Shown here: piece after piece, positions 35,203 through 44,235 of the stretch
Layout of the letters: each line of letters begins with the position of its first letter
How positions within the stretch are numbered: the stretch's first letter is position 1
Assembly: GCA_023412765.1 (NCBI GenBank)
Contig: JAEZBX010000064.1
Location: 1 to 64,000, forward strand
DNA: 64,000 nucleotides
Source: Bacteroidota bacterium
Lineage (GTDB): Bacteria; Bacteroidota; Bacteroidia; Cytophagales; Cyclobacteriaceae
Direction of reading: 5' to 3'
Notes under the pieces: generated by a model
What the model was told of the DNA's origin: nothing
The model's input: only the letters and a program-made list of their open reading frames with translations
Databases searched by the model: none
Made by a program: the position numbers and the translations under genes

Positions 35203-35793
35203 ATGAAAATGAATATGAAAATGAAATCAATTTTTCTCGCAACGTTTTTGTTAATGACCGCGGTTGCAACGTTTGGAAGTGATGAGCCGAAGAAGACAGG
35301 CGTAGCGGTAGTTCCTATGAACGGAGCTGAACGTGTTAAAGTCATCTACAAATCTGAGACTGCTGGCAAAGTGCAAGTAAAGGTTTACAATGCAGAGAAC
35401 GGCGTAATTTATTCTGAAGGATTCAACAATACTGATGGGTTCATACTTCCATTGAACTTGAGCAAAGTTGGATACGGCGAATATACGTTCGAAATATCTG
35501 ATGCTTCAGGCAGGCGCATCGAGAAGCTTGTATATGAACCTGCAAAATCGCTTAACAACATTCGTATCTCTAAGCTGGATGCTACTGAAGGTAAGTTTCT
35601 CGTAGCGGTAGAGAGCCCAAAGAATGAAAAGATCACGGTTCGTATTTTTGATAATTTCAACAACCTTCTTCACAATGAAGTAAAAAGTGTAAATGGTGGG
35701 TTTGCACAGGTTTACACAGTGAAGAATCTTACTGGTACATGTACTTTCGAAGTATCTGATAACAATGGCTTAGTAAAGTCAGTACAATTCTAA
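35203..35793 (+). CDS. secreted beta-sandwich protein with two internal repeats, paralogue B
   Basis: A 196-residue paralogue of the protein at 34217. It has a signal peptide (MKMNMKMKSIFLATFLLMTA...), with cleavage near ATFGS. It has the same two-repeat plan: VKVYNAENGVIYSEGFNN then GFILPLNLSKVGYGEYTFEI, and VRIFDNFNNLLHNEVKSV then GFAQVYTVKNLTGTCTFEV. ATG codons at 35209 and 35215 in the same frame are alternative starts. Each copy has its own terminator and probably its own promoter. Function unknown; a duplicated surface or periplasmic structural protein is possible. Confidence 0.76.
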   Translation: MKMNMKMKSIFLATFLLMTAVATFGSDEPKKTGVAVVPMNGAERVKVIYKSETAGKVQVKVYNAENGVIYSEGFNNTDGFILPLNLSKVGYGEYTFEISDASGRRIEKLVYEPAKSLNNIRISKLDATEGKFLVAVESPKNEKITVRIFDNFNNLLHNEVKSVNGGFAQVYTVKNLTGTCTFEVSDNNGLVKSVQF

Positions 35794-35819
35794 GAACTCA
35801 ATTAACCATAAACTGAAGG

Positions 35820-35850
35820 CCTCCGGATATCATTATCCGGAGGTTTTTTT
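35820..35850 (+). terminator. intrinsic terminator
   Basis: CCTCCGGATA (35820-35829) and TATCCGGAGG (35834-35843) form a perfect 10-bp stem with a 4-nt loop, followed by seven T. It closes the paralogue B gene. Confidence 0.88.
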
Positions 35851-35914
35851 GTGTGTGTAAGTGTGGCTTTTTTTTTGTTAGTGCTTAGCCTATCTTCAAG
35901 CCAAAACAAAAAAT

Positions 35915-36793
35915 ATGCGACTCGCTCTTACATTCTTACTTATAGCTTCATCCTTTGCTTACAGCCAGGACAAACCGCTTTTCACCGCCGAAGATTTTAC
36001 TAAGGAAGATCTTTTTACCAACAATATTGAGGGGCCCGCTTTCGATAAAGCTGGAAACTTATATGTCGTTAATTTTGAAAAAGATGGCACCATTGGACTG
36101 GTAAGGCCAAATGGCGAGGTGGAATTATTTGTAACTCTTCCTGAAGGGAGCACGGCAAACGCAATCCAGTTTGACAGTAAGGGGGCCATGTATCTCGCTG
36201 ATTTCAGTGGACATAATATTCTGAAGGTGGATATGAAAACTAAGGACATCAGTGTCTATGTTCACAATGATGCTTTCAATCAACCTAACGATATCTGCAT
36301 AAATAAGAAGGACCAGATTTTTGCATCCGACCCTAATTGGAAGGAGAGCACGGGGAAGTTGTGGCGAATCGACGTCGGTGGAAAAGCAGTTCTTCTCAAC
36401 GATCAGATGGGAACTACAAATGGCATTGCACTTAGCCCCGATGAAAAAATATTATATGTTAATGAAAGTGTGCAGCGAAAAATATGGGCGTTTGATGTCG
36501 ACCGAAATGGAAATATTTCGAACAAAAGATTATTTGCTGAGTTTCCGGACTTTGGTTTCGATGGGATGAAGTGTGATGCAAAAGGAAATCTCTATGTGAC
36601 TCGCTACGGAAAAGGTGCTATCGCTGTTCTTTCACCGGATGGGAAAGTGGTTCGGGAAGTTATGTTAAAAGGAAAAAGATGCAGCAACCTTGTCTTTGGG
36701 CCACCCAACGGCAACACGGTCTATGTAACGCTTCAGGATCGTAAAGGCATGGAGCGGTTTAAAAATGACATTCCAGGCAAGGGCCTACGTTAA
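35915..36793 (+). CDS. SMP-30/gluconolactonase-family beta-propeller protein, exported
   Basis: A 292-residue protein with a signal peptide (MRLALTFLLIASSFAYSQ). The rest is a six-bladed propeller of the SMP-30/gluconolactonase family: IEGPAFDKAGNLYVVNF near residue 39, NQPNDICINKKDQIFASDP, GTTNGIALSPDEKILYVNES, and GFDGMKCDAKGNLYVT. These match the metal-binding and catalytic-loop positions (Glu, Asn, Asp). Members hydrolyse sugar lactones or act as strictosidine-synthase-like enzymes. The substrate is unknown. It ends one base before the convergent hexapeptide gene. Confidence 0.86.
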   Translation: MRLALTFLLIASSFAYSQDKPLFTAEDFTKEDLFTNNIEGPAFDKAGNLYVVNFEKDGTIGLVRPNGEVELFVTLPEGSTANAIQFDSKGAMYLADFSGHNILKVDMKTKDISVYVHNDAFNQPNDICINKKDQIFASDPNWKESTGKLWRIDVGGKAVLLNDQMGTTNGIALSPDEKILYVNESVQRKIWAFDVDRNGNISNKRLFAEFPDFGFDGMKCDAKGNLYVTRYGKGAIAVLSPDGKVVREVMLKGKRCSNLVFGPPNGNTVYVTLQDRKGMERFKNDIPGKGLR

Positions 36794-36794
36794 G

Positions 36795-37421
36795 TCATCC
36801 AGCTTGATCTATTAGCTCCAGACGCTTTACTATACTTTGAGGCGCCAGAATTGTCCCGGGGGATAATACCGCATTGGCACCGATTTTTGTATGATCACCT
36901 ACCAGCGCTCCGAACTTGGTGATATTGATGGCCGTCTTTTTTTTGTTGACAACAATGAAAATGGTTTTGTCAAGTCGCTCATTAAAGTGATTGGCAATAA
37001 TACTGCCTGCTTCCATGTTTACATATGAGCCTATCAATGAGTCGCCGACAAAGTTGAAATGCGCGAGAGAACTTCCTGTCATAATGAGACTTGACTTAAC
37101 CTCACAACCTGGTCCGACAACTGAATTTTCTCCAAGAAACACTCCTCCACGCATATACGCATGCGCTCCGACAAAACAACCTTCACTAATTATAATGGGA
37201 CCTTTCAGAGTTACATTTTCCTCGATCCGCGCATTTTTGTGAATCGCCACACCCTGTGAAACGCGGAAATCAGACGATAAGGATTTAATTTTTTGGTGAA
37301 TAACTTCCTGGATATTCGCTACTACATTCCAGGGCAGGATTTTTTCTTCACTGGGAAATTGAATCAAAAAATTTTTAGCGAAGGTTGAATATTCAATCAT
37401 TTGTACTAGTTCATTTTTCAT
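36795..37421 (-). CDS. left-handed beta-helix (hexapeptide repeat) acyl/nucleotidyl-transferase-like protein
   Basis: About 208 residues from the ATG at 37421 (MKNELVQMIEYSTFAKN), overlapping the end of the VOC gene by 11 bp, so translation is probably coupled. Residues 60-200 are hexapeptide repeats (VAIHKNARIEENVTLKG, ISEGCFVGAHAYMRGGVFLG and others) resembling the C-terminal domain of GlmU and related sugar-nucleotide enzymes, but no nucleotidyltransferase N-terminal domain is present. The repeat region suggests a trimeric acyltransferase or a non-catalytic relative. The substrate is not identifiable. Confidence 0.8.
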   Translation of the reverse strand: MKNELVQMIEYSTFAKNFLIQFPSEEKILPWNVVANIQEVIHQKIKSLSSDFRVSQGVAIHKNARIEENVTLKGPIIISEGCFVGAHAYMRGGVFLGENSVVGPGCEVKSSLIMTGSSLAHFNFVGDSLIGSYVNMEAGSIIANHFNERLDKTIFIVVNKKKTAINITKFGALVGDHTKIGANAVLSPGTILAPQSIVKRLELIDQAG

Positions 37422-37800
37422 AAAGCTCAAGTGGAAGATCGTCGGGGTCGGCAAAGAAGGTAAAGCGTTTCCCTGTGTATTCATCGACGCGTACCGGTTC
37501 CGTTGCAACCTCGTTCTTGTTCAGCCAAGCTACAGCACCATCGAGATCTGATACTTCAAAAGCGAGATGTCTCAAGCCGCAAGCTTCGGGCCGTGACGTT
37601 CTGGGCGGCGGATCCGGGAACGAAAATAGTTCGATCCAGTAACGATCGCCAAGTTTTAAATCCAGTTTATATGAGTTTCTCTTTTCGCGAAAGTATTCGG
37701 CATGAACTGCGAAGCCCAATATCTCTGTGTAAAACTTTTTCGATACTTGATAGTTTGAACAAATAATCGCGATATGGTGGATTCCATTTATCTTAATCAT
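37411..37800 (-). CDS. VOC-family (glyoxalase-like) protein
   Basis: A 129-residue vicinal-oxygen-chelate protein. IHHIAIICSNYQVSKKFYTEILGF at the N terminus (split by the metal-binding His of IHHIAI) and LRHLAFEVSDLDGAVAWLN in the middle give the paired beta-alpha-beta-beta-beta modules. The closing FFADPDDLPLELYE carries the metal-ligand Glu. The small GloA-like form is often annotated as a lactoylglutathione-lyase relative. It overlaps the hexapeptide gene and heads this two-gene transcript. Substrate unknown. Confidence 0.88.
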   Translation of the reverse strand: MIKINGIHHIAIICSNYQVSKKFYTEILGFAVHAEYFREKRNSYKLDLKLGDRYWIELFSFPDPPPRTSRPEACGLRHLAFEVSDLDGAVAWLNKNEVATEPVRVDEYTGKRFTFFADPDDLPLELYEK

Positions 37801-37836
37801 CTTCGAAAATATGTATTTTCACTAACACTTTGACTG

Positions 37837-38316
37837 ATGGATACCTTCTGGCTCGTTCTTGGTTTCATTTTGATGGCAATCGGCATTCTGGGATGCCTGT
37901 TGCCGCTGTTGCCAGGTCCACCGTTGGCCTTTGTAGCATTGCTGATACAACAGCTGAGAACTGATGCTCCCTTCACAACTAAGTTTCTTTGGATCTGGGC
38001 AATCATTACTGTTGTGGTTACCGCATTGGATTATATTATCCCGGTATATGGCACACGAAAATACGGCGGCTCAAAGTATGGCATATGGGGCTGCACAATT
38101 GGATTGATCGCGGGAATCTGGATGGGTCCTTTGGGAATTATAATCGGACCGTTCCTCGGCGCTTTTATAGGAGAACTACTGGCTAGAAATAATTCTGAAA
38201 ACGCTTTGAAAGCTGCATGGGGATCGTTTGTCGGATTTTTGTTTGGGACACTTTTGAAGTTAGTTGCGTGCCTTGTTATGGCATGGCATCTTGTGTCGTT
38301 AATAGTTAATAGTTAA
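37837..38316 (+). CDS. DUF456 membrane protein
   Basis: A 159-residue protein of about four to five membrane helices: an N-terminal helix, a G-C-LLPLLPGPPLAF signature (about 20-35), and the Gly-rich GLIAGIWMGPLGIIIGPFLGAF segment. It ends in a hydrophobic stretch. These match DUF456, a family of small membrane proteins of unknown role. The final residues (LIVNS) and the TAA stop codon come from a GTTAATA heptamer array, so the repeat forms the gene's 3' end. Confidence 0.85.
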   Translation: MDTFWLVLGFILMAIGILGCLLPLLPGPPLAFVALLIQQLRTDAPFTTKFLWIWAIITVVVTALDYIIPVYGTRKYGGSKYGIWGCTIGLIAGIWMGPLGIIIGPFLGAFIGELLARNNSENALKAAWGSFVGFLFGTLLKLVACLVMAWHLVSLIVNS

Positions 38317-38394
38317 TTGTTAATAGTTAGAGGGTGCCGCTTGAACATTCGCATTACATAGCTCGACCTTATTCCTTATTCCTTATTCCTATTG
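38298..38394. repeat. heptamer arrays (GTTAATA)x4 and (CCTTATT)x3 at a convergent junction
   Basis: GTTAATA repeats run at 38298-38325, starting inside the last codons of the DUF456 gene and supplying its stop codon. CCTTATT three times plus CCTATTG follow at 38367-38394, ending 6 bp before the SDR stop codon. On the minus strand this second array reads GGAATAA. Confidence 0.78.
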
Positions 38395-38400
38395 TTCAGA

Positions 38401-39093
38401 TCAAGAACGATTATAAATCTTCAGGACTGTCTCCCTCAACGGCGCCGCTGAACTCGAGCATAGAAACGCCATTGCATCTGCGATGTCTTCCGGTTTTACC
38501 CAAGTACTAAAATCTTTGTCGGGCATAGCCTTACGGTTGACTTCAGTATCTATTGTGCTAGGGACGATGACCGAGGCCGTTACATTCCGGGCAGCACCTT
38601 CTGCATTTAATATCTCTGCCAATTTGAAGATGAGAGTCTTCGATAACGAATAGGCTAGAGAACCTTTTCCATCTTTCGGTCGAAGGGCGGGTCGTGCGCC
38701 CACAAATATCAGTTTCCCCCCCTCGGGTTGCGTTAGCATATGATCGAAGATAGGCCTGGCTACAAAGTAGGCAGTATCAAAGTTTATAGCGAACATTTTC
38801 TTCAACGCGGTCGCGTCGGTTTTACTTATGTTCCCAAGGGCGAATCCTCCGACGAGAAGCAATGCAGCGTTTATCGTGGAATGTTTCGATAGAATTTCTT
38901 TTACAACGGAATTAACGGATTGTTCATTGGAAAGATCAGCTTCGTACTCATAACATTCACCATCCACCGAGTATCCGAGCGACTTCCCTGGTGTTACTGT
39001 TGCAATTACTTTATAGCCATCATTAATGAACTTATGTACGGTTGCCTTTCCCAGGTTTCCTGAAGCTCCTGTAATGAGCACGGTCTTTTTCAT
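38401..39093 (-). CDS. short-chain dehydrogenase/reductase
   Basis: A 230-residue SDR. The N terminus has the dinucleotide-binding TGASGNLGKAT (7-17). The family's NAG strand is present as LLVGGFALG. The catalytic Tyr-x-x-x-Lys is YSLSK, and a Ser precedes it. It is an NAD(P)-dependent oxidoreductase of the classical SDR class. The substrate is not indicated by sequence or neighbours. Confidence 0.9.
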   Translation of the reverse strand: MKKTVLITGASGNLGKATVHKFINDGYKVIATVTPGKSLGYSVDGECYEYEADLSNEQSVNSVVKEILSKHSTINAALLLVGGFALGNISKTDATALKKMFAINFDTAYFVARPIFDHMLTQPEGGKLIFVGARPALRPKDGKGSLAYSLSKTLIFKLAEILNAEGAARNVTASVIVPSTIDTEVNRKAMPDKDFSTWVKPEDIADAMAFLCSSSAAPLRETVLKIYNRS

Positions 39094-39170
39094 ATTAGTT
39101 ATGTCACCTTGTAAAATATATTCAGTCGGAGTAACCCATCGGAATCATCAACATTTCAATCGCATTGATA

Positions 39171-40502
39171 TCAGTTTTTGGCCTGAGCATTGAACAATTT
39201 GCTGAGAACATGTTGTCCAACTTGAGTGCCCTGGACCACTCCATTATCACAAGCATCCCGGAAATGTATACCGCCGTAAAGTCTGGATATGGCAGCTTCT
39301 GAAGCAGCCTGGTTAAAAGATTTGAATTCACGCGCTGGCAAGCCAAAATAGATTTCAGATGTGTCAACGAAACTGAAATCTTCTCCTAGCAGATAAGTCA
39401 GTACAACAGCGACAGACGATGACGCAACGCTATGGCCACTCGTATATTCCGGAAACGGTGGTGTTTGGAGTTGTGGCCGCCATGTTGGATCAAGATATGT
39501 ATTGATGGCGGATTCGGGTCGGATCCGGTCACTGCGATATTTCTCCTCCCAGCAGCTAATGAAAGCATCGTGTAATGTGAGGGCGACAACCGTATTTATT
39601 AGGATGGCGGAGTCAAGGGAAATATTCGCCTTCCTGCACGCGATACCTGTAATTCCCATCCAGTGCCCTGCTGGCGATATTTTCTTTAGACCAATGGCCA
39701 TGTGACCAGAATATGTTACGGCAAACGGATTGCAATCCCAGAAGTTTGCAATATCCATTTGCTCCTTTGTTAAGGTTTGGGTTACGTCATACACTTCTTT
39801 CATCAGCTTGTAAAAGTCGCTTGCAGGGTCTTTGCTAAATGCTATAGGCGGTGCAGGCACAAACTGATTGGCTGAGTCAAGGAAAAACGAGCGGACGGTG
39901 GCCCATTGCGGCTCGACTGCTCCCATATATTCCGGAGGCGTGGGATACCAGCGTCCTTCGTTTTTGCTGGGGGTATATCTCGTATAGGTACTCAGCCTAT
40001 TGTATCCGTCAGTTCTAGCATAAGCGAGAACATTTTCCGCGATAGCTTCTGCATATCGAACGTTGTCCTTGATATCTGAATCAGCGAGCTTCTTCTTCTT
40101 CTTGAAATAAGCGAGCAGCTCTTTCTGCTTCTCCTCTAGCATCGGTCCGGAAGGCATTATACCCCTGCCCACCTGAAGCATTGCATAGTTTGAAGCGAGC
40201 GGCAGATTAAAATTTTTTGGTACAACCGGAGATATCTTTTGTGGATGAATCTTTAGTTTGTCGTCTATTGCCGGAAGTAGGCCGGCGAAGTGGGCAGCTT
40301 CATAGGCTGCCAGAACTGAATAAGCATAAAAGCGGCTGGCAGCAACGGGCGCTGCGACGTCGTGCAACATTACCTCAGACAAATGGAATACATTTTCAGA
40401 AAGCAATTGAATTTCTTGCTGGTTGCGCGACTGTTTTTGCGCCATCACTGTTAGTGCGGCAAATAGATAGGCGAAGATGAAACCCGATTTTGTTAAACTC
40501 AT
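39171..40502 (-). CDS. vanadium-dependent haloperoxidase / PAP2-family protein, exported
   Basis: A 443-residue protein with a signal peptide (to about AQKQ, residue 23). All helical, it carries the three phosphate/vanadate-binding motifs of the family: SDRIRPESAIN (Lys/Arg-Pro motif), EYTSGHS with His357, and SRLYGGIHFRD with Arg407 and His413. Family members bind vanadate and oxidise halides, or act as acid phosphatases. The sequence does not decide between them. Its ATG overlaps the TGA of the preceding FG-GAP gene (ATGA, 40499-40502), so the two are translationally coupled and the two products probably act together in the periplasm or at the surface. Confidence 0.86.
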   Translation of the reverse strand: MSLTKSGFIFAYLFAALTVMAQKQSRNQQEIQLLSENVFHLSEVMLHDVAAPVAASRFYAYSVLAAYEAAHFAGLLPAIDDKLKIHPQKISPVVPKNFNLPLASNYAMLQVGRGIMPSGPMLEEKQKELLAYFKKKKKLADSDIKDNVRYAEAIAENVLAYARTDGYNRLSTYTRYTPSKNEGRWYPTPPEYMGAVEPQWATVRSFFLDSANQFVPAPPIAFSKDPASDFYKLMKEVYDVTQTLTKEQMDIANFWDCNPFAVTYSGHMAIGLKKISPAGHWMGITGIACRKANISLDSAILINTVVALTLHDAFISCWEEKYRSDRIRPESAINTYLDPTWRPQLQTPPFPEYTSGHSVASSSVAVVLTYLLGEDFSFVDTSEIYFGLPAREFKSFNQAASEAAISRLYGGIHFRDACDNGVVQGTQVGQHVLSKLFNAQAKN

Positions 40503-43500
40503 TGTCCTGCTAATTTATAAGCCTTGATCCCTTCATTGTTTATTCCGATCAGCACATACGTCTCACCTTTGATTTCTATTACTTGCAGAGATTTGGAATC
40601 ACCGGTTAGCGTAAATCCTGACCGGGATTGCGGAACATATTTGAAATTTCCCTTCCCATCTCCTTCGAACAGTTGGCCGAAATTGGCATCGATCACCCCC
40701 ATCCTTATGCGGATAGCCGACTGGTTGCCGCTTACTATCAGGTCCATATTACCATCGTGGTTATAATCTACCAGCGACATTGCATGAATAGGTGAGAACT
40801 GTGCCTCGTGTGGAAGAACATGTACCTCGAACCTGTTATTTTTATTTTCGAGGTAAATGCTTTCAAGTGTTGTTGCGCGCAACCTTTTCGCATCCCTTAA
40901 ATCTTTCTCTGCAAAAATGTCGGTCATCGTTGCATTGGAGTAGGATGCATAGTCAGTGAACTTGCCCCGCATACTGTACATTTGATCCAGCAATTCATCC
41001 CGCGAAGGAAAAGGATATTCTTTACCCTGGACATAATAATTTAGAAGGGGATCAATTGAGCCATTGTTGTCGAAGTCCTTATAAACAAGGTTCAAGGGTT
41101 CCTTTTCTGAAGCCCTCAATTGGGAATTCAAACCCAGGTTACCAAGCACGATATCTTCATCACCATCTTTGTCGAAATCATAAACAATCATCTTATTCCA
41201 CAAGCCAGTAAGTTCCTTATCAAAATAAGTTTTTGTCGAGCGTTCAAGTGATTTTCCCTCTTTATTAACGAAAACCTCGATAGCCATGAATTCGCCAATT
41301 ACGACAAGATCTTTCCAACCATCTGAATTGACATCAACCCATTTTGCGTCAGATACCATCCCAATAGAAGCAAGATCACTGGCCACAGTTGATACAATGT
41401 TTTCAAACTTGCCGTTGTTGTTTACCAACAAATAGCTTTCCGGTGTTACGGGATACTGTCCTGGAATCACTCTTCCGCCCACAAAGAGGTCGAGGTCTCC
41501 ATCATGGTCAAAGTCCGCGGCAGCTACGCACGATTTGCTGGATTGCATGTCAGGTAGGATACCCGTTAAAAGTGTAAAGTCGCCATTGCCATCATTTATG
41601 TAAATCCGATCCTTTAGTGCCTTGGATCCGGGTTCATAGTCGTTGTAGCCCCCGCTCACGACATACAAATCCATGTCTTTGTCGCCATCAACATCAAAAA
41701 AAAGCGCGTCGGCATCCGTATGCATTTTGTCGAACATAGTGTTGGCCTTTTCGTCGAATGATCCCTGTTTGTTCTGGATAAAAACTTTTCCGGGATTTCC
41801 CTGTGCACCCCCGACAAAAACATCGGCAAGTCCGTCATTATTAATATCAGCCTGAGCCATCACAGGGCCACAGGTTGTCAACATAGTCATGAGTAATGGC
41901 TGTCGTTTGAAGTCGTTGTACCCTTCCTCGGCATGTGTGTATATTAACGGTGGGTCTACGCGAACAAACGCCGGCTTGACGTAAGGCTGAGATTCACCAG
42001 ATTTCGCACTGTTAGTTTCTTCTTCAACCTTCACAACCTGATTTGCCTTCACATCTCGCAGTATTGTTGTAGCACCCGATAACCACGTTATTTTAATTGA
42101 ATCCACTACGTTCACGTTTCCCAGCCCAATATGAATGCGGTCGCTCACTGAAGACTGAAATCCGCGCGACGGAATTTTTTCAAGGTATTGCGTCCCTTTA
42201 CTGGTGTAAACAACAACTTTTGCTCCGTTGCCCTTTGAGTTCTTATGCGCTCCTGCGAAAACTAGTTGGAGATAGTTCATTTCGGGGTAAAGCTCACGCG
42301 AGAAATTTCGATGAATGGAAGCTGTTGCATTTTGATTGTTAACAATGAGGTCAAGATCGCCGTCATTATCAAGATCCGCATATGCAGCACCATTTGAGAA
42401 GTTAGCTGCTGTAAATCCCCACTCAGAACTTTTGTCACTAAAAGTAAGATCTCCGTTATTCTTGAAAATATAATTATGAAGTGGCGTTGACGTCATCGAA
42501 CTTACCAATTGGAAGGTATCAGCTTTTTCCTTTGCCTTGGCCTTCTCGAAATAATAGTCACCCTTGTACTTCAGAAAATCACGGTTGGTGTAGTCGCGAT
42601 AATATCCATTGCTGATAAAAAGATCCTTGAGGCCGTCGTTATCGTAATCGGCAAACAACGGTGCCCAACTCCAGTCACTTTTCGAAATGCCGGCAAATTG
42701 TCCGACCTCGCTATATGTGCCGTTGCCATTGTTGACGTGTAGCATATTGCGCATGTTCTGAAAGTAGAACCCGTTCAATACCATAAGCGAGTAGTGTTCG
42801 TAGTTTTCAGGTCCATACAACAACTTTTGACGTTCATTATCCTCCGGTAACATGTCGACCGTAAATATGTCGGGCCATTCGTCATTGTTGATGTCGCTTA
42901 CATCGCATCCCATCGAGAAATAAGAAATATGCTGCATGTAGTCCGTCATTCGATCGGTAAAAGTTCCATCCTTATTGTTGATGTACAGGTAATCTGGTTC
43001 AACATAGTCGTTGGATACATACATATCGAGCCATCCGTCTTTATTGATATCGGCGACAGTTATACCCAGACCAAAACCCAACGGATTTCCCTTAATCCCA
43101 GCCTCTTCACTTATGTCAACAAATTTGCCATTATCGTTTCGGAATAATTTGTCGCCGGCGTAGGGATCGCGTTGTTCCTTCGCTTTGGCAAATTGAAATC
43201 CGCGTATAACCACTACGTTGTGATTGAGAAGGTACATGTCGAGGTCGCCGTCTCTGTCGAAATCGAAAAATGATGCATGGGTAGTATAACCTGGGTCGTC
43301 CAACCCAAATTCACGGGCCTTGTCGGTAAAGGTTAGATTTCCATTGTTAATGAAAAGCTTATTCCGGCGCTTGTTGGGGTCGCCTTTTCCTGAATAACAA
43401 ACATAAATATCCAGGAAGCCGTCACCATTAACATCCGCCATGGTGACACCCGTTTTCCATCCGTCGTTGCTGCTCACCCCTGCACTCTTTGTAATGTCAT

Positions 43501-43789
43501 CGAACTTAAAATCACCCTTGTTGAGATAGAGCTTGTTAGAAGCCATGTTAGCGGTGAAATAAATATCATCCAGGCCATCGTTATTTATATCGCCAACAGC
43601 GGTGCCGCCGCCATTAAAAAAATATTCGTAAGTAAGTACATTGGATTTCGGTGTCTCTTTCAAGGCGTTCTTGAAGGTCACGCCGGTTTTGGAAGAAGGC
43701 AGAGATTCGAATAGAGCTTTCTTTTGCGCGTAGGCATTGGCAAAGAATAGAAATGCTGGGAGGCAAAGGATTAAGCTTTTACTTTTCAT
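40499..43789 (-). CDS. large FG-GAP/VCBS repeat protein with ASPIC/UnbV domain (CRTAC1-like)
   Basis: About 1096 residues from the ATG at 43789, which opens a signal peptide (MKSKSLILCLPAFLFFANAYAQ); the frame is open to 43873. It holds many calcium-binding FG-GAP repeats of the D-x-N-x-D-G-x-x-D form (DINNDGLDDIYF, DVNGDGFLDIYV, DFDRDGDLDMYL and others), arranged as two propeller blocks split by an ASPIC/UnbV domain (around residue 540-620, NGAKVVVYTSKGTQYL then RIHIGLGN). This is the CRTAC1-like plan common in Bacteroidota surface proteins. It is followed, with a 4-bp overlap, by the haloperoxidase gene. Ligand unknown. Confidence 0.86.
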   Translation of the reverse strand: MKSKSLILCLPAFLFFANAYAQKKALFESLPSSKTGVTFKNALKETPKSNVLTYEYFFNGGGTAVGDINNDGLDDIYFTANMASNKLYLNKGDFKFDDITKSAGVSSNDGWKTGVTMADVNGDGFLDIYVCYSGKGDPNKRRNKLFINNGNLTFTDKAREFGLDDPGYTTHASFFDFDRDGDLDMYLLNHNVVVIRGFQFAKAKEQRDPYAGDKLFRNDNGKFVDISEEAGIKGNPLGFGLGITVADINKDGWLDMYVSNDYVEPDYLYINNKDGTFTDRMTDYMQHISYFSMGCDVSDINNDEWPDIFTVDMLPEDNERQKLLYGPENYEHYSLMVLNGFYFQNMRNMLHVNNGNGTYSEVGQFAGISKSDWSWAPLFADYDNDGLKDLFISNGYYRDYTNRDFLKYKGDYYFEKAKAKEKADTFQLVSSMTSTPLHNYIFKNNGDLTFSDKSSEWGFTAANFSNGAAYADLDNDGDLDLIVNNQNATASIHRNFSRELYPEMNYLQLVFAGAHKNSKGNGAKVVVYTSKGTQYLEKIPSRGFQSSVSDRIHIGLGNVNVVDSIKITWLSGATTILRDVKANQVVKVEEETNSAKSGESQPYVKPAFVRVDPPLIYTHAEEGYNDFKRQPLLMTMLTTCGPVMAQADINNDGLADVFVGGAQGNPGKVFIQNKQGSFDEKANTMFDKMHTDADALFFDVDGDKDMDLYVVSGGYNDYEPGSKALKDRIYINDGNGDFTLLTGILPDMQSSKSCVAAADFDHDGDLDLFVGGRVIPGQYPVTPESYLLVNNNGKFENIVSTVASDLASIGMVSDAKWVDVNSDGWKDLVVIGEFMAIEVFVNKEGKSLERSTKTYFDKELTGLWNKMIVYDFDKDGDEDIVLGNLGLNSQLRASEKEPLNLVYKDFDNNGSIDPLLNYYVQGKEYPFPSRDELLDQMYSMRGKFTDYASYSNATMTDIFAEKDLRDAKRLRATTLESIYLENKNNRFEVHVLPHEAQFSPIHAMSLVDYNHDGNMDLIVSGNQSAIRIRMGVIDANFGQLFEGDGKGNFKYVPQSRSGFTLTGDSKSLQVIEIKGETYVLIGINNEGIKAYKLAGQ

Positions 43790-44235
43790 AATAAAGAAGA
43801 AATCTATATTCCGCGGCGCAGTAATCCGTGGCCAATTGGGCTTATCATTCAGTTTGGCGGTGCTCCTCAACATAAGAAAAAGTGCCCTGATATTTCAAGG
43901 CGGGATAGTAGTCCTGAACTTCTAATTTGCAAAGTTTTATTTAAATCACCTATAAAAAGTACCGATGCGGAATCGGTGCGGTTGACTATGTCAGTATACT
44001 TGGAAATTAGTCGATTGAGAAGGATTTGCGATGGTGCGGAATGGAAGCAGGCCCAAGGAAAAACGCAGTTTGTAATCATATAATTGACATTTTGTGCGCT
44101 TGCCTCAGCCTCGGAAAAAAGTTAAATTCAAGTACGAGTAAGAATGTAGTCGGACAATTCTATGTTATCCTAAACTTCTGACTACACCCGTTCTCAAAAG
44201 GAGATTACAACGGATCCCAGGTGCCAAAACTTTCT

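Noticed and set aside
43790..44235. Possible gene in the divergent gap upstream of the CRTAC1-like protein
   Set aside because: Only short frames exist, with no start context and no family resemblance.
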